This document shows positions 1 to 13,900 of a stretch of DNA of 64,000 nucleotides, piece after piece; position 1 is the first letter of the stretch; the number at the start of each line of letters is the position of its first letter. Made by a program: the position numbers and the translations under genes. The notes below the pieces were generated by a model. The model had not been told where the DNA came from. It searched no databases and worked only from the letters and a program-made list of their open reading frames with translations. Origin of the DNA: Schistosoma haematobium (Eukaryota; Platyhelminthes; Trematoda; Strigeidida; Schistosomatidae); assembly GCF_000699445.3 (NCBI RefSeq), contig NC_067198.1, positions 24,191,536 to 24,255,535 on the forward strand. The letters run 5' to 3'.

Positions 1-230
1 TGGGAGTTGGATATAATCCCATCAAACTGGTCGCAATCACTGATTACTTCAATGTATAAGAAAGGATCAAAGTCATCCTGTGATAACCATAGAAGGATTA
101 GTTTGACTAATATAGCATCTAAAATACTAGCGTCAATACTTATCGGACGCTTAACAAACACTCATGAATTGCAAACACGAGAAAATCAGACTGGCTTCAG
201 ACCTGGTTGTGGCTGCCTCCAAATGCCCTG
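1..230 (+). mobile_element. RTE-type non-LTR retrotransposon reverse transcriptase fragment
   Basis: The + strand reads in frame from base 1 as the fingers part of an RTE-clade reverse transcriptase: IPSNWSQSL, YKKGSKSSCDNHR, SLTNIASKILAS and a GFRP-like motif. It matches the better copy at 53457-54182 residue by residue until about base 225, where homology stops in mid-domain and a different repeat begins. The palm motifs (FLDLKAAFD, YADD) are absent. It is a dead fragment that continues beyond the left edge of the window. Confidence 0.9.
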
Positions 231-720
231 GTACGGCTGAGGATTGGGAGAGTTAGCTTTCCCTCTCGAAATGCTCTCACATGGCCACGCGTATACAGCC
301 TCTGCCAGGGAAGTCCTACTCATTGCCTTCTCGTGGCGGGGGTGTTCTTTATGAAACTGAGAGGACGAAAAGCGAATGTCCGGCTCTTTAACCGGGTTGG
401 TGGATATGGAGAGTCCAATTAGGGTAGTTGGAAAACCCTGATTCCATACCAATGATGAGCATGGGCTCCTGGATCCTGAGGGAACAAATGGCGTATGAAC
501 CAATTGTTGGCCACCAGCTACCGTGGTACTGCATCTTCCTTGTGGGTCAGACCTTCAGATCGAAGGCTCTGGGTGTGGCCTCCCAATGAAACTATCTGAT
601 TTGGTCTGAGCACTCGGGCAGTGTCACAGCCCACACACAAATCAAGTGACTCGTGTGGCGCATATGTATTCGGTGCCCTTTTGTACCAATATTTATGTGT
701 TCAAATAAATAAATAAATGA
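231..720 (+). mobile_element. Retroelement 3'-end repeat with (AAAT)n tail, copy 1
   Basis: A GC-richer block of about 490 bases that recurs diverged at 45405-45945, and whose last 90 bases recur at 21945-22036. It contains the shared phrases GGTTGGTGGATATGGAGAG and GGATCCTGAGGGAACAA. It ends in TGTACCAATATTTATG followed by a run of AAATA units. Short ORFs on either strand are not shared between copies, so the block looks non-coding, like a LINE 3' UTR or a SINE body. The family name is not recognised. Confidence 0.75.
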
Positions 721-723
721 CAT

Positions 724-1044
724 TTATTGTAACCAACGTGTACTGCATATTTTTTCGCGTTCAGTTCGTGGTTGTTGAACTACTTGATATAACCATTTAA
801 ATTGGCCCAAAGTTCTAACGTATCCATAATATTGCATATTGTCTTTGTGTGCAATGTAAACTTCGGAATACAAATAAAAACCTTTGTTGTGTAATAAATC
901 AGTCAAAAAATCCTGGTTATTTATTCTACGTGTCTGTAACTTGTTGAAATCTTGGTTCAATAATCCTTTTTGTAAGAAACGATAAAAATGATCAATCCAG
1001 CAGGACTTTATGCACTTGATTCGTTCCATGAACTTGGGGGCAAT
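724..1044 (-). CDS. Possible terminal exon of an unidentified minus-strand gene
   Basis: An open frame of 106 codons runs from a good acceptor (TACTGTTTTAG then ATTGCC, minus strand) to a TAA that overlaps an AATAAA-like poly(A) signal. The product is rich in W, Y, F and K, with segments such as CWIDHFYRFLQKG and GQFKWLYQVVQQP, and shows no low-complexity runs. I do not recognise the family, and no partner exon was found upstream on this strand. It would be nested in, or immediately 5' to, the visible part of INTS1. It may be a real gene end, a retrocopy, or chance; the W/Y-rich composition argues mildly for coding. Confidence 0.35.
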   Translation of the reverse strand: MAPKFMERIKCIKSCWIDHFYRFLQKGLLNQDFNKLQTRRINNQDFLTDLLHNKGFYLYSEVYIAHKDNMQYYGYVRTLGQFKWLYQVVQQPRTEREKICSTRWLQ

Positions 1045-1646
1045 CTAAAACAGTAATCTGTGCAGAATAAAATGAGTCCTTTTTATTTCACCACTAACAG
1101 GATGTAATATTATAAAAGGGTCCTAGTAGTTTAACCTGCTTTATTTCGTCAACCATTAAGTGAATTTCTTTTCGTCAGTGTTAAACGATGGTATCAATAA
1201 GAAAATTTTGAATAAAAACAATAGATTGTAAATGTAAGCTGTAATTCGTACTCTTATCCATAGACGGGGTCTCTAAACTGCTTGTCAGCATTTCAAGATA
1301 ATGGCACCTTTTTGTTAGTATAGGGATTGGCATTTCTTAAGAAAACTAAACTAGTTCATGAAATCGGTTCATTAAAATATTTCCCGTTCATTCGATCGCT
1401 ATCTGCAAATAGCGGTCGAGATAAAGCTAGTATTATGGCCAATGATTAATTACTCAACGTTTTAGTCATGTTCAGTAATACGATAAAGGTTAGTCAGCAC
1501 TGTATTCTTCATAAAATATTTTTTTAATGAACGTACCCGATTAGTTTCTACAAATAACTATGTTAACTTTTTCTAGTTTGATATGCTCTTTTTGATTAAA
1601 TGAGTTCAGAATTTTGAATTTCACTTTAAATTCTGTTTATTTCTAG
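1045..1646. other. AT-rich intronic or upstream sequence, nothing recognised
   Basis: No ORF, repeat match or INTS1-like peptide was seen. The stretch ends in the polypyrimidine tract and TTTCTAG acceptor of the first visible INTS1 exon. Confidence 0.6.
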
Positions 1647-1958
1647 ACTATATTTGGGTGTGATATGAGTTCTCATGTTTTACCTCGATTTGAAGCCTGC
1701 CGCCAAGCTGTAGAGGTCATAGTCATCAATACATTGAGAGATGTTCTTGGTCGAAGAAGTGGTAATACTCCATCCACTTTACAAGCAAATGCTACAAACG
1801 CTAGTACATCATCGTCCATTATATCAACTTCTTCAGCAACTTCAGTCACTAGCGGAGATGCTGCACAATTAAGGAACCTTCTACGTACACTTGGTATGGC
1901 AGCTGGTATATCTGAGATTCGAGGACTTGTTGCAACTAGACTAGAGCCTTGGCTGACA
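1647..1958 (+). CDS. INTS1: INTS1 exon a (first visible exon)
   Basis: Acceptor TTTATTTCTAG, donor CTGACA|GTAGGT; 104 whole codons, phase 0 to 0. It carries VLPRFEACRQAVEVIVIN.TLRDVLGRR and RNLLRTL...EIRGLVATRLEPWL, aligning with LMPRYEELAES...LRDQLNRR and RNLLRLL...LAVQKLEMWL of human INTS1. A serine/threonine-rich insert (residues about 50-75) separates the two blocks. The ATG at 1665 is internal; the frame is open back to the acceptor. Confidence 0.9.
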
Positions 1959-4900
1959 GTAGGTTCAGCAATAACTTTATAATTTGAAGTCATTTTTGCC
2001 TTAATTACTGTATGATGTCATAATTTAGCACATGAAACTGTCTAAACTACTGTTTGAAGAAATTGTTCATAATTATCATTGCAATTGTTCCCGAATTTAT
2101 TAGAACGCGGAGTGCAGATTCGAGTTTTCGTTTTTGGCACCCAAGTCATATTCTTAAAAATAATCAATCGATGCTCACATACAGTTTCAGGGATAAACTC
2201 TCAATCTCAAACAAGATTTCATTTTCAAAATAACACACATCTCTTTACAGTGAGCACTGTCAGTCCTTTTAAGTAACTTTTTCATAAGTTCATAGACTAC
2301 TTATCGTCACAGATCGGAAATATTAAAATCATATTATTTTGCATAATGTAACTCATTAACCAAGCGCAGATGCTGCTTAGTTTCATTTTCCAAAGTAGGT
2401 TTTGGGGGGATGAATTCGGAATCGCTATTTAACAACTGAAATTTCAGTGTTTGTCCACTAATCTACCAGAAAATAATCGTTATTATTCAAGCGATGGACA
2501 TGTCCGTTGAATATGTATACTCTTCAAAGAACTGATATATTAATAAACGTGTGGATATTGATGGGGTGTGAATAAACTCCACTTTCGTCCGCAAATTTTA
2601 TCCTGTATCTGTCAACCAATCAAAATGAAGCGGGAATTGTTATTTACATTGTCGTAGTCCATTATGAAGGGCGTGTTTCTTTACCTGTCGTTTTTGCTGG
2701 TTTACATGAAAAACGTAAAGTTTTCGACGAAAATACCACTCCATCATGATACGGACATGTCAAGTGTAGAGCACTGAGTCATGATGCAAGAAAAACTTGA
2801 ACATAGCAAAAACACTTCCATTTCATTCTGTAGTAGAAATTATTCAAAATACAACTGAATAAATAAACTAAAGCACAACCACAATTGCCGACTACGATAC
2901 ACTTAGATGACTTGAAAATGTCGAGTTCATCTCCAGTCCATTGGTGTATTCCTATAAATTAAACTGATTCATATTTGTGCAAGGCTGTATTGATCACAAT
3001 GGTAGTGATGACGAGTGTACACAACAAATTCACTTTATAGTATTGCTCTCTTTTGATGTAGGAAGTTAGTAAAATTGCACATCGTTTGGGCTTTCTCTGC
3101 TTATTACGAGCCCAGCGAATCACTCGACAGTGGTTTCAATCCGTTTGTTGAATCAGACGTTATTTAATATTTATGTATAAATTTGCCGAAATCTGTTATT
3201 CAGTAAATTCCTCGACGTTTTGTTTTTTTTACTACATTGCTTGGAGAAGAGCTAGAACAAAAATATCCAAATGATTTGAAATAAAGTCAAGATGTCTGTC
3301 TATGGACTAGTGAGTAATTCAATCTAAGTGTCATTTATAGTATTCACTGCAAAAGTATTTTTGTGTGATGATAGCTAAGATTGGAGTTTGATAAATATCA
3401 TTTGATGTGAGATGTAATAGTAGCAATAACGGTAATATCCTAACTAGTGTACTTTCTATGTGTGATATTTTTCCTGAAGAAAGGTAGTACGTTTTTCGTA
3501 GACTTCCTTTTTAGACTGCAGAACGTGTGTTGTCATCTAACATGTTATACAAAAATGTATTCTGAAAATATGGAGCTTTTCTATGCGTACATCCAGTTTT
3601 AATGATGAGAAAAATTCGAGTAAATGGCTGACAATTGGTAAACCAAAATTTACGAAGTGTATCTCGATCAGCTAGCATATATCCCTTTCTTTCGATTGAA
3701 GCCTATACTCTATTGAGCAGCTGAGTCACGCCTCAATGAAAACAGCAACATTCGACTAGCTTTTTTTCTCAAGAAGCTCGAAAAATGGCAATTTATTTCC
3801 TCACAAAATTCTCTAAAACTTCTCCTTGCAAATTGAATTATTATTTCCATTGAAATCTGTTTTTGCTTTTATCTGTACCTTAGAACCCTAAACTACAACT
3901 CTATGGCCTTGGATTATTTGCATTAGTTGCCACAAACTGCCGTTTAGGTGGTTTGTCACCACATGATTTGGATTTCATGATTTCAAGTGTTTATCGTATA
4001 CGTTACAAACTATTAAAGCCAAATATCCAAGTAATTTCAATTCTTTCGATAAAAATAAAATTATAGCATCAGTGTTTTTTATTAGGTAAATATTCATTTT
4101 TTTAACTGATACGCTATTGTGCCTTACAGATTTTAGAACTTTACGTCCTTTAACCCCACTATAATGAAAAAGAAATCCTCGTTTTTGTGTCAACTTTACA
4201 TGTTATTTTTGATACGTCGAAAATTCGTAAAAAAGCTTGTTAATGACTAAGGGATGTGTTATATCCTATGACCCGTCAAACATTATGTGGCAAAACTGCT
4301 AATTAGGATATTGACTCCTATGACCATGTCCCTGTGCTAAACTAATGACACATGATCCATGGGTCTGTATTTTAAATGAAATGCGACATAGTCTTTCTGA
4401 GCCAGTTTTTCGCGAATCTTATATAATCTCCACGTTATAACAGAATGCAATATTCTCGACGTAACCTTTAACAAACTCGTGCTCTGATGATCAGGACATA
4501 TTTTAAGATGGATATATCAAACATCCCACTCCAGAATCAAGTATGTCACAACTCAAATAAACTAGTTAGTTCCTTGAACAGAATATCGCTCTTATTTCGG
4601 AAGATGTTCTGGCAGTTATCACTTGTATTGTTTCCTGTAGCCTTTTAGGATTCGAGGTTCTTTGTGAATTTCCTCCTCTTTATGTCGGTAAGCTTTCTCT
4701 GGCTGCAGCACAAGGCATAGCTTATTTAATGTTGCTGAGGTAATGGGACAGTTCTTCTTCAGGGAATTTAAAACATTCCAAATCTCCATTTCATTAACTT
4801 CACAGGTTCTCTAGCTGACAACACAGTTTTCTACTGGTGACTTAAACAGCAAATTTACCACCTGTTGTAAACGCCGTAAGCACTCGAACTTCTGTCCTGA

Positions 4901-7900
4901 GTTTGACGTTTATCTTAAATGACTATTTATTCCTTTGGTCATCATATCCTGCTAGTAAGTTCTGATGGAAATTATTATCATTTATCAAAGCTACACTGTA
5001 ACTTAATATCGGGTTCATTAATGCCTTTTACAAAAGTATCTACAAAACACGAGACAATAAATCCCCTATTCCATACATGTATTTACAAAATACAATTATA
5101 ACTATAGATAACTAATTGTACCTATATTCTCCTTATATTTAAATTCTTATAGACGGCTTTTCTTGAATGTGTCAGTCATTTGGTTAAAGCAGCTCCTATG
5201 AACCTGTATTGTATGGTAAATTTAGGCTCAGCAGCTCCAGAGTTACGTTTTGTACCGAGTACAAATGAGTCTGGTTATTTAAACCAAAACTTAAGTTCTG
5301 TTGTTTTGAAAATTTCTGAAACTGTTCAAGCTCTATCCTCAGAAAGTAATAATCAAGCTTCACAACATAACAATGTGAATTCTGCTGCAATTGCAGCAGT
5401 GGCTGCTACTGCATCTAGTGCGTCAAGTAGAGGTACCAGTTCAGCGGGTGTTTTGTTACCTTTCCTTTACCAACGCTTTGGTTCACACTGGATTCGTGTA
5501 AGTAAAATTATCTTTGTAGAACAGTCGTTCAGTTTATAAAAATAGCTTCTATAATTCCTTTAATTCTTTCTGGTTGGTTATTTTTTGTGTTTCTCCGTCT
5601 CTAAATGCGAATTGCTGCTTCAGGACTGGCCTGCGTCAACACCTGAACTAAGTATAGGGAGTGGAGTAATCGAACGCGTCGTTAAATTCAATTATCTTGG
5701 AAGTCTGATCATCCCTACTGGGTTAGTGTCCGACGATGCCTCTTCACGAATCGGGAAAGCTCGTTTAGCTTAACCTACGTCACCTATGGCGAAGGCAAGA
5801 TATCCATCTATCAATTAAGGGACGAGTATACTACACTGAAGTTCGTTCTGTTCCACCGTACGGCTGCGAAATGTGGCCATCAAGGGTAGAGGATAGTCGT
5901 AAGTTGCTAGTATTTGATCACAGATGTCTTAGAAATATTGCTCGCATCTGCTGGGATCACCGGGTAAGTAATGATGAGGTTAGAGGCATGATATTAGGAA
6001 ATGATAGTAAATGAGTTGTTGAGGTTGTGATGCTTCATCGACTGAGATGGTTGGGTCACGTATTACGCATATTCAACCACCGACAACCACAGTGCGAAAT
6101 TCTGACTAGTTTCGCAGACGGCTTGAAGAATGTTAGGAGGGGCCGAACCGAAACGTTGCATTAGTCTTTGAAGTCACTAACTTCTGGTGTGAGTCATGTT
6201 GGTAAATGCAGACTACGTGGTTGAGGTCCACGTGACTATCGTGAATAATGGTTGGAAACTCTGGGTGACATGACTTAGAATCGATCGCAGCGGCGTAGGT
6301 GTATACACTCTTTGTCTTCCCTTAAACCGTGAGATTAAAATTGCTTTATACCTTTCTTTCTACCAACTAATTCTTTCTTCCTGTATTATATCCTTATACA
6401 CAATCCTTCTTTTATGTGTTACTGCCATTGAAGTAACTATTTCTATGAATTCGGTGCTGATCTTGTTGCGCTAATGAGTTGTGGCAACTTGGACTGATGT
6501 ATACATGTTCCTGGTCCTATGTTGTAGCTGACTAACTGACTGAACATTAAATGTTAAAAGTCTATCAATGTTATTGAATTTCCTGTCGTTCGCGGGAAAA
6601 CCCATTCTGTACTATTAGAGTTTTAAATTTAGGTGTAAACCGTTAGGTTTCGAACCTATTGCATTAAATTTCATTTAAAGCGTTCAGAAGTGATTAATTA
6701 TAGTCATCAGGACTAATCGACTTTTCTTCCACCTTTAAATTACTTTTTATAACTGATGCATAGCCAATGTATGCGCTTTTGGGCCGTATGACTGGCTGTT
6801 TTGATTTTTATCGTAATTAATAATCAAATTTAAACTGAAATCATAACCAGTTTAAGAGTCAATTCATGTGTCGAATCTCCGAACCAATAATTCGTAGTTT
6901 GTCATTTCGAATCCTTTTGCGACCCTGATTTTCTTACATTTTCAATTATAATTCTTGTATTACAAAGAATTATTAATCTCGTCAAATAGCCGTGTAGAAG
7001 TTAGCGCACTAAATTAGAGCTGAATTTATGGTATTTGCGCTGGTGATACTTCATGAGCCTTTAAATTTTGTTAAATAAAGTGGATATCAATCCTGTAAAC
7101 TTATTAATCAAGAAATGACTGTCCAAAATGTTGAATCATGTATCACTTTATTAACATTGAACTATGCGATCACCTTATGTCGGTTCACATCTCTGAATTA
7201 CAACCCTTGAATTAAGTCAAAAACTGGATGAATCGGCCAACTTTGACTAATTTTCCGTGTCCGTTTCATTGTGTATTGTCTATATTTATGCTTAGGTTTG
7301 AGAAGTTTTAACCAAATAATGATGATTCGTTTGTGTGTTTTATTTATGACACTAGTTTTTGATGTTTTCTAATGAACACAATACATTGGTTTTAGTCATG
7401 CTGCCAGAAACCTCTAACTCTCCAACAACACAATCTATTATTTTGAATAAAGTGGCACTGCTCTTGGATAGGTAAATCTAATTTACATAAGATCATACGT
7501 ATCCATTTTCTATCTTAAACATATTTAACCTGGGGAAATCGCGTTTTGAAAGCAAGCAGTGTATTCGTTCAATGTCTATCATTCTCTTTCTATTCGTATA
7601 GTGTTGAACATTGTTATTGCTGTTTATGTCATCGGTTATTAGTTTTTAACTAATTACACGCGATATTTTACCACTTTGTTTTCATCTTCCCATTGGCTGA
7701 CATATATTAGTAGTTGACCAATGTTATTTTGAGTAAAGTAGGTACACTTGTTAAACATATGTTTATTCAATAATGCTATTGAATCACTGCTTTTATTTTT
7801 AGATCATTGGAGACCTACTAAGTGAACGACTAATATTGGCTTCATTAGCCACTGCCAACCAAGCTTCTCAAAGTTCGTTGACTGAGTCACAGTTGTATGA

Positions 7901-10900
7901 TGAATTAAACCGCCGTCTATCTCCGATCTACCAATTTTTACGAGAACTAGCACGTTTTATGCGCAGTGATAATGAAAGACCTGTTGGTAGTTCAACTCTC
8001 ACATCTCAAAATTCTTTATTTCAGTCACAACAAAATTATTTACCATGTTCAGAGCTTGCTTTTGCATTACTGCAAGATCGTTCATTTCGTGGTCCAGTCA
8101 CGGCTTCTACAGTAGTGAGTGCAATATTGGTATCACTTAGTCCACAAAAAGATCAATCACAAGGAAAATCGACTTCTGAGTTGTCGAAAACTGATATCTC
8201 TGTTTTTCAATGCTATTTACGTGGTTTAGTAAGTTTGGTGTGTGCTCTACAAATGTTATCAGCTAATAGACCATTTCTCAGTAATTCATCTTCATCAACA
8301 ACAACAAGTAGTAGACGAAGAAGTAGGTTGAAAATTTTTATTGTTATTAAATTACTGTTGTTTTGTAGTAAATATACGTTACACTACTGTTTAATTTTAA
8401 AATTTCCGTATTCTGGCTTTTAGTCTGAGTCCGATTAGAATGTATATAAAATGTCTCACTCTTTTTCTGTGCAGTTTATTTTAGAAATGATTAATGAATT
8501 AATTGATTTTCTGACATTTATACTATTCATATTTTTGTACTATATACCCCTTCCTTATTCAGAGCGTGTTTTATGAACCATTGAGATTTTTTTCCAAATT
8601 ACTCCTAAACAATAAACTTAATGATTTGTATCTGCTATGGTTATTTCAGTTACTATTTCCAACATTATCACTAAAACTTATATTAAATGTTCACGAAATT
8701 CTGGCTAACTTCACAAATTTGTATATGATTACCAAAACTGCATATAATTTCCTGTGTGATAAATTATTACATCATTTCGTTCAAAATGTGTATAAACTGC
8801 TATACATTTTTTCACTACACTAAAGCTTGACTTTTCTATTAACAATTTGAGGGAAATGGCATCATTAAACTTAGTTATTTGCTCTCAATCCAATTCGGAC
8901 ACTCATTTTTCGATGTCTTGTTTGTATTTTTAATAAAATATTCCAATTTTGTTGCATGGATACTTTCCGAAATCTAGTAAGTTGTGAAAATCGTCGTTCT
9001 TATCTATCTTAATCTCAGTTTTAAACAGTAACCGAATTCACTACTTTTTCACATAGGTTCTTATACTGAAGCTGTCAAAGTCCACCATTTGACTTTACGT
9101 CAGATTCGTTTAGCGTTTGTACGATGGACGAAATCGTTATTGCCTATGCTTATCAGTGTTGTTAGCCAAAATTGTTCAATCCCTTTTATGAAGTGTATAG
9201 AGATAATTAAACCTGTCAATCTTATTCGTCAAGCGTTTGTTTTAGATTCATTAACTCCGCTTAATGAATCACAGTCGGAAAGCTACTATCAGCTCACTTC
9301 CGGATTATATCCCACAGAGGATATATGGCCAGACCAAGACAATAAGTAAGTTACTTTTCAATTATTTGTTGTCGTAATAATGCATTTCCATGATTGTTTC
9401 GGAATAAATTTGACTCATAGACGACTACTATTCGAATAACAACTTACATTAAGTTTGACCTTAACTTGTTTACAAGTTATTTTTTGTTAGTTTCCACTTT
9501 GAAATTTTATTCTGATACTATAAAACTAACCTTCGTCCTGGTCGCTTCCCAAGGTCAAACTAAATAATTATGTAAACACCGGTAGCCAATATACTTGTCC
9601 AGTTGTACCTTGTTGCCGTAGTCGGGTTTTAGCAATGGAACTATTTAGTTTAGTCAAATTCACCTTGGTGACCTCAGTGTCTAACCCCCCCCGCTTGAAT
9701 GCAATAATGAAGAGAAATGGTTCTATGCCCTCACTTTGTCTGAGGTGTTTGTATTTAGGGCTTTCAAGATGCTAATAGACTTCCCAGGTACACCCTTCTT
9801 CAATAGACAATCCCAGAGAACAGTTCTGTCCAACGAATCGAAAACGGTCCTAATGTCAAGAAACACTACGATTATTGGCCTGTAATAAGCATTACAGTGT
9901 TCTAACATTTGGCGGAAGGTGAAGATATGATCAATAATCCTCGACCAGAACGAAAACCGGCCTGATTTTCAAGAGTCGATATTCCTCGGGTTTTGAACAA
10001 TCTACGAAGTATGACGGAAGCTAATAGTTTGGACGCAATCGGAAGTAGACTTATCCCCCCGATAGTTGTTGCATAAACACGATATGAACCCTTTTTAAAG
10101 ATGGATACAACTATCGACACGTTTCATGGTATTGGAACACTCTCTAATTGCCAGACCTTTGTAAACAACTCAGTCAGTTCCTTAAACAGAAAGTCACCAC
10201 CATCTTTGTAAAAGACCAGAGGTAAGTCACCTGGGCCTGGCAATTTGTGGCGCTCTAGGAGTTGGAGTTCCTTGTGGACTTCTGCTTCGTCAGGTGGATC
10301 GGTCGTTATCTCCCATGGAGGGAGGGATAGTCTGGTCGATGTCGCTGGGGTAGCAGAACAGTTGAACTGCTCCTGGAAATACTCTGTCCATTGTCCAAGA
10401 TGGCTATATGTGAATATATAAAAAAAGTTAATGGTTTAACAATAAGTGGTTACTAGTATAGATCAGAAAACTTGCACTCAAAATGGTAAACTTTGCAACA
10501 AAAGCCAACTGTCAGCACTAACTTGTGCAAAGATTCAATGTAGCCATACAAAATGTATCAAACGATAAGATAACAAGTTGTTTACCTGATAATTACCTAT
10601 TTTCACGAGGTGTGTGACATAGTTTTTCATATTTATATATTCTCACACTTTTGTTATTTATATTTAATTCTGATTATTATTCTCAGTTTCATTCGACATG
10701 TTAAGTTCCTCAAGTTGACATTGTATACTTGATATTTCAATATTAGAAATTTTATTTTATTTTGCAAACAACCGTGAATTCAAATGATATAATTTTAAAC
10801 GATATACTGGCTTTAAATTGTCGCATTCGCTGAAATCACTAATATGGGTTTATGACTGCTAAACCCGGTGAGAATTTATTGAAAAGAATATTCTTTTTGC

Positions 10901-13900
10901 ATATTTGTGTTTTGGTTTGATAGGAATATTTAAACACTTAAAAGTTAGATTCACTTAAACTCATTCTTCTTTCTCTTCAGTTTCTTAACTCGCTTAATAT
11001 ATGACACTGACGTATCTGAAAAACTGCTTAATCAGTTGCTGATCTTGGGTCTAGACACATCATGTCACTTTCTTACTGCTGCAGAAGCTGGAGATATAGT
11101 ATGTAATCTTATATGGCGCGGTGCTATGCTATCCTGTGACTCAGGTAATTCGCAGAAATTTTCAGTCAATTATTTTTTGTAATTATTTATTCATTTGTTG
11201 TAAATTATCTTAACTAGGATCATTTTACACCGATTATTCTCATGTCTTGTTTTTTTAATAATTATTCCATAGTCATGATGTCTCAATAGTTTTCAAATCC
11301 TGGTAACCAAACTTTTACCAGTTGACGGTACTTAGTAGTTTATCAGACTTGCTCGACAAATGATTTATCCACTTTTTCAATAATCTAACTTGTGTGAATT
11401 GGTTTCTTTACTTATTTCACATTTATACTGGAAAGTTGCGCCGATGTAATGTCCAAGTAATGTATCAAAGCTTGCCCCAATGCTTTTTATAGCGTTTCTG
11501 GGCCTTCATTTTACATTAACTATTTTTAAATTTATTTCGCAAAATCGAATAGCTTGTATAATATTTTATGGTCTTACTAAACGAATGACTTACAATAAGT
11601 TATTGGATCAGTATAGTGTTTGCCATTTTCTATAACTTAATTACTGTTTCTGTTCTGATATCTTATACTTTTAATTGTCTACCTGGTATTATCTAATATA
11701 TACGGTTATATTGCGTTATCTAATATATTTTAATCATTTTTTGTATTCCAGGTTTGGATGGCGTAACCGTAACTAGGCCTGAACAATTGGTTGATCTTCT
11801 TTTTGCTAGTTGTACTTACCTATCTGATCAACAGATTCCTGCGTAAGACAATAAATTAACATATTTATTCAACTGGGTGTAAAGATTTTTTATTGATATG
11901 CTTTGTTGTTAGTGTTTTTTGTTCCAATTATTATTTGATTTTGTCACTTACAGGTAGTTTTCAATACAGAATGACGTCATATAAAGGAACATTCGTTCAT
12001 TTAAGCAAAAATAAGTCTCTGTGTGTAACAATGCAAAGGTTTGACTTGATAGTTTCAAATAAATTGAACATTTGGTAGAAAGTTAATAATAAATATATTC
12101 TCGTGATATCGAAATGAGTAGAATATTGTTTTTCTGAAGTTTCGTGAATTCACTTCTTCAGAGTAAATAAATTAAGTCACGGAACATCAGAAATACAACT
12201 TTCTACCCAATGGGATATCACAGGAATATATTTATTAATAAAAAGAATACTCGTTAGTTAGTTGTTTCAAACAGAAGCTAAATATACTGATATTATTTGG
12301 CCATGCTTTGTATAACAGGACGATTAATGGATGTCTCTGTGATACAATCAATTAAACAGATTGAAATACGATCGTGCGATTAATTATTCACGTATTTTCA
12401 TTTGGTGTTCATTATAAATATGTGCGGTAATGATTATACGAATTTGATATAAATGAAGTACTTGTTTTTGCGCTTAATGCAGGTCATGAATAAAAGTAAA
12501 CTTCATTGTTTCAATTAGTAGTTTTTGGCTAAATGTTATTAGCTAGCGTTTTCTATCTGATCATATGCTGTCCAACTGGCTAAAACAAGAATTTACACTA
12601 CATGTTTTCTTAATGACTTTACTATATACATGTATTTTTTATATTTTACACTTATCTATTTGTTGAATTTGAAGCATTTTTTTCCAATTTTTCCTAAGTG
12701 AAATGAGTGAATTTGCTTATGCCCAACTTTATTGGAAAGTAACGTTAACTTGTATTATATTAGCTGCTTATTGTCCACGTACTTGTGGTAAGTACACTGA
12801 CAATTTTAAATATTTTATAAATTTCATACAATATAAACCATTTTTTGTTTTGTGGTAGTGATTAGATAATTAAATATTGTCATGAGAATTTTTTTGTTAT
12901 AATAGTGAAAGGTTTATTAGTTAGCGTAAAGAAAAATATAACTGTTGAATTGCTATTAGCATGAAAAAAGAACAATGGAAATTATCTCTGATTCCAAGTT
13001 TATTAATTTGAATTAATTCATTTTAAGTGCTCTTTACCATTAATAAGTAACTATGATAAACTAGATATTATGATTATTGAAATTATCTTTGCTTGGTAGT
13101 GTTAACCTGTTGGAAAATGACATTAATTGCGCCACGAAATAAAAAAGCACGTTGAAATGAACGTTAACTCTGTGATTTTATCTTAATACATACTTTCCCC
13201 ATCTTTACTAACCACATATATTGTATTGAATATGAAGTTAGCTAGCAATAACGTTCAAATAATGTTATATCAATTAATATAACTACCATAGATTTAAAGA
13301 CATCGTTGATTTGTTTTTACATCAATATCTAACAGCTGATTGTATTTCTAGAGTTTATGGTTGACTCGATCAACGTTCATTTCTATTTGCTGTGTTATAC
13401 TTTGTGAACCATATCTACTATTTATAATCTTACAAGTGCTCTCAAAACTACGTAAGATGACATTTTTTCGTTCCAGTTACCATCACTTTTTTATTTTGTT
13501 CAATCAGTCATAGTGTAGTTAACGAAGAAGAAGGAGAAGTTAATTATATTATACAAAATTATGTAAAATATGAAAACGATGCATCAAATACACTATTCCC
13601 ACATCTTTCTTGAATTGTCTCTTACAAACTACATCGGTCTTCCATTCTTGTTGTTATTTCAATTACTTCCAGGTTTCCTTTCTCTTCTTCTCACGTCCGT
13701 ATTCTGTCAGTAAGAAATCTACTTCCAATTCCTAATACCTACTGCTTATATCTGTCCGTATAAGTAGCACACATCACAATCGCAATTCATTATTGTAATT
13801 TGCCCTTCAAATTTACCTCATAAACCTTAAAAATTGCGATTCGTGGTATAATGCCGGTTTGCACAATTTTTTATTCGTTTATAATATTCCGTTTTGTTAT

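Noticed and set aside
186..503. 105-codon minus-strand ORF
   Set aside because: Lies across the junction of an RT fragment and a non-coding repeat; not preserved in the other repeat copy.
1673..1993. 106-codon minus-strand ORF
   Set aside because: Shadow of INTS1 exon a on the opposite strand.
8566..8823. 85-codon ORF rich in L, F and Y
   Set aside because: AT-rich intronic sequence; no splice or family support.
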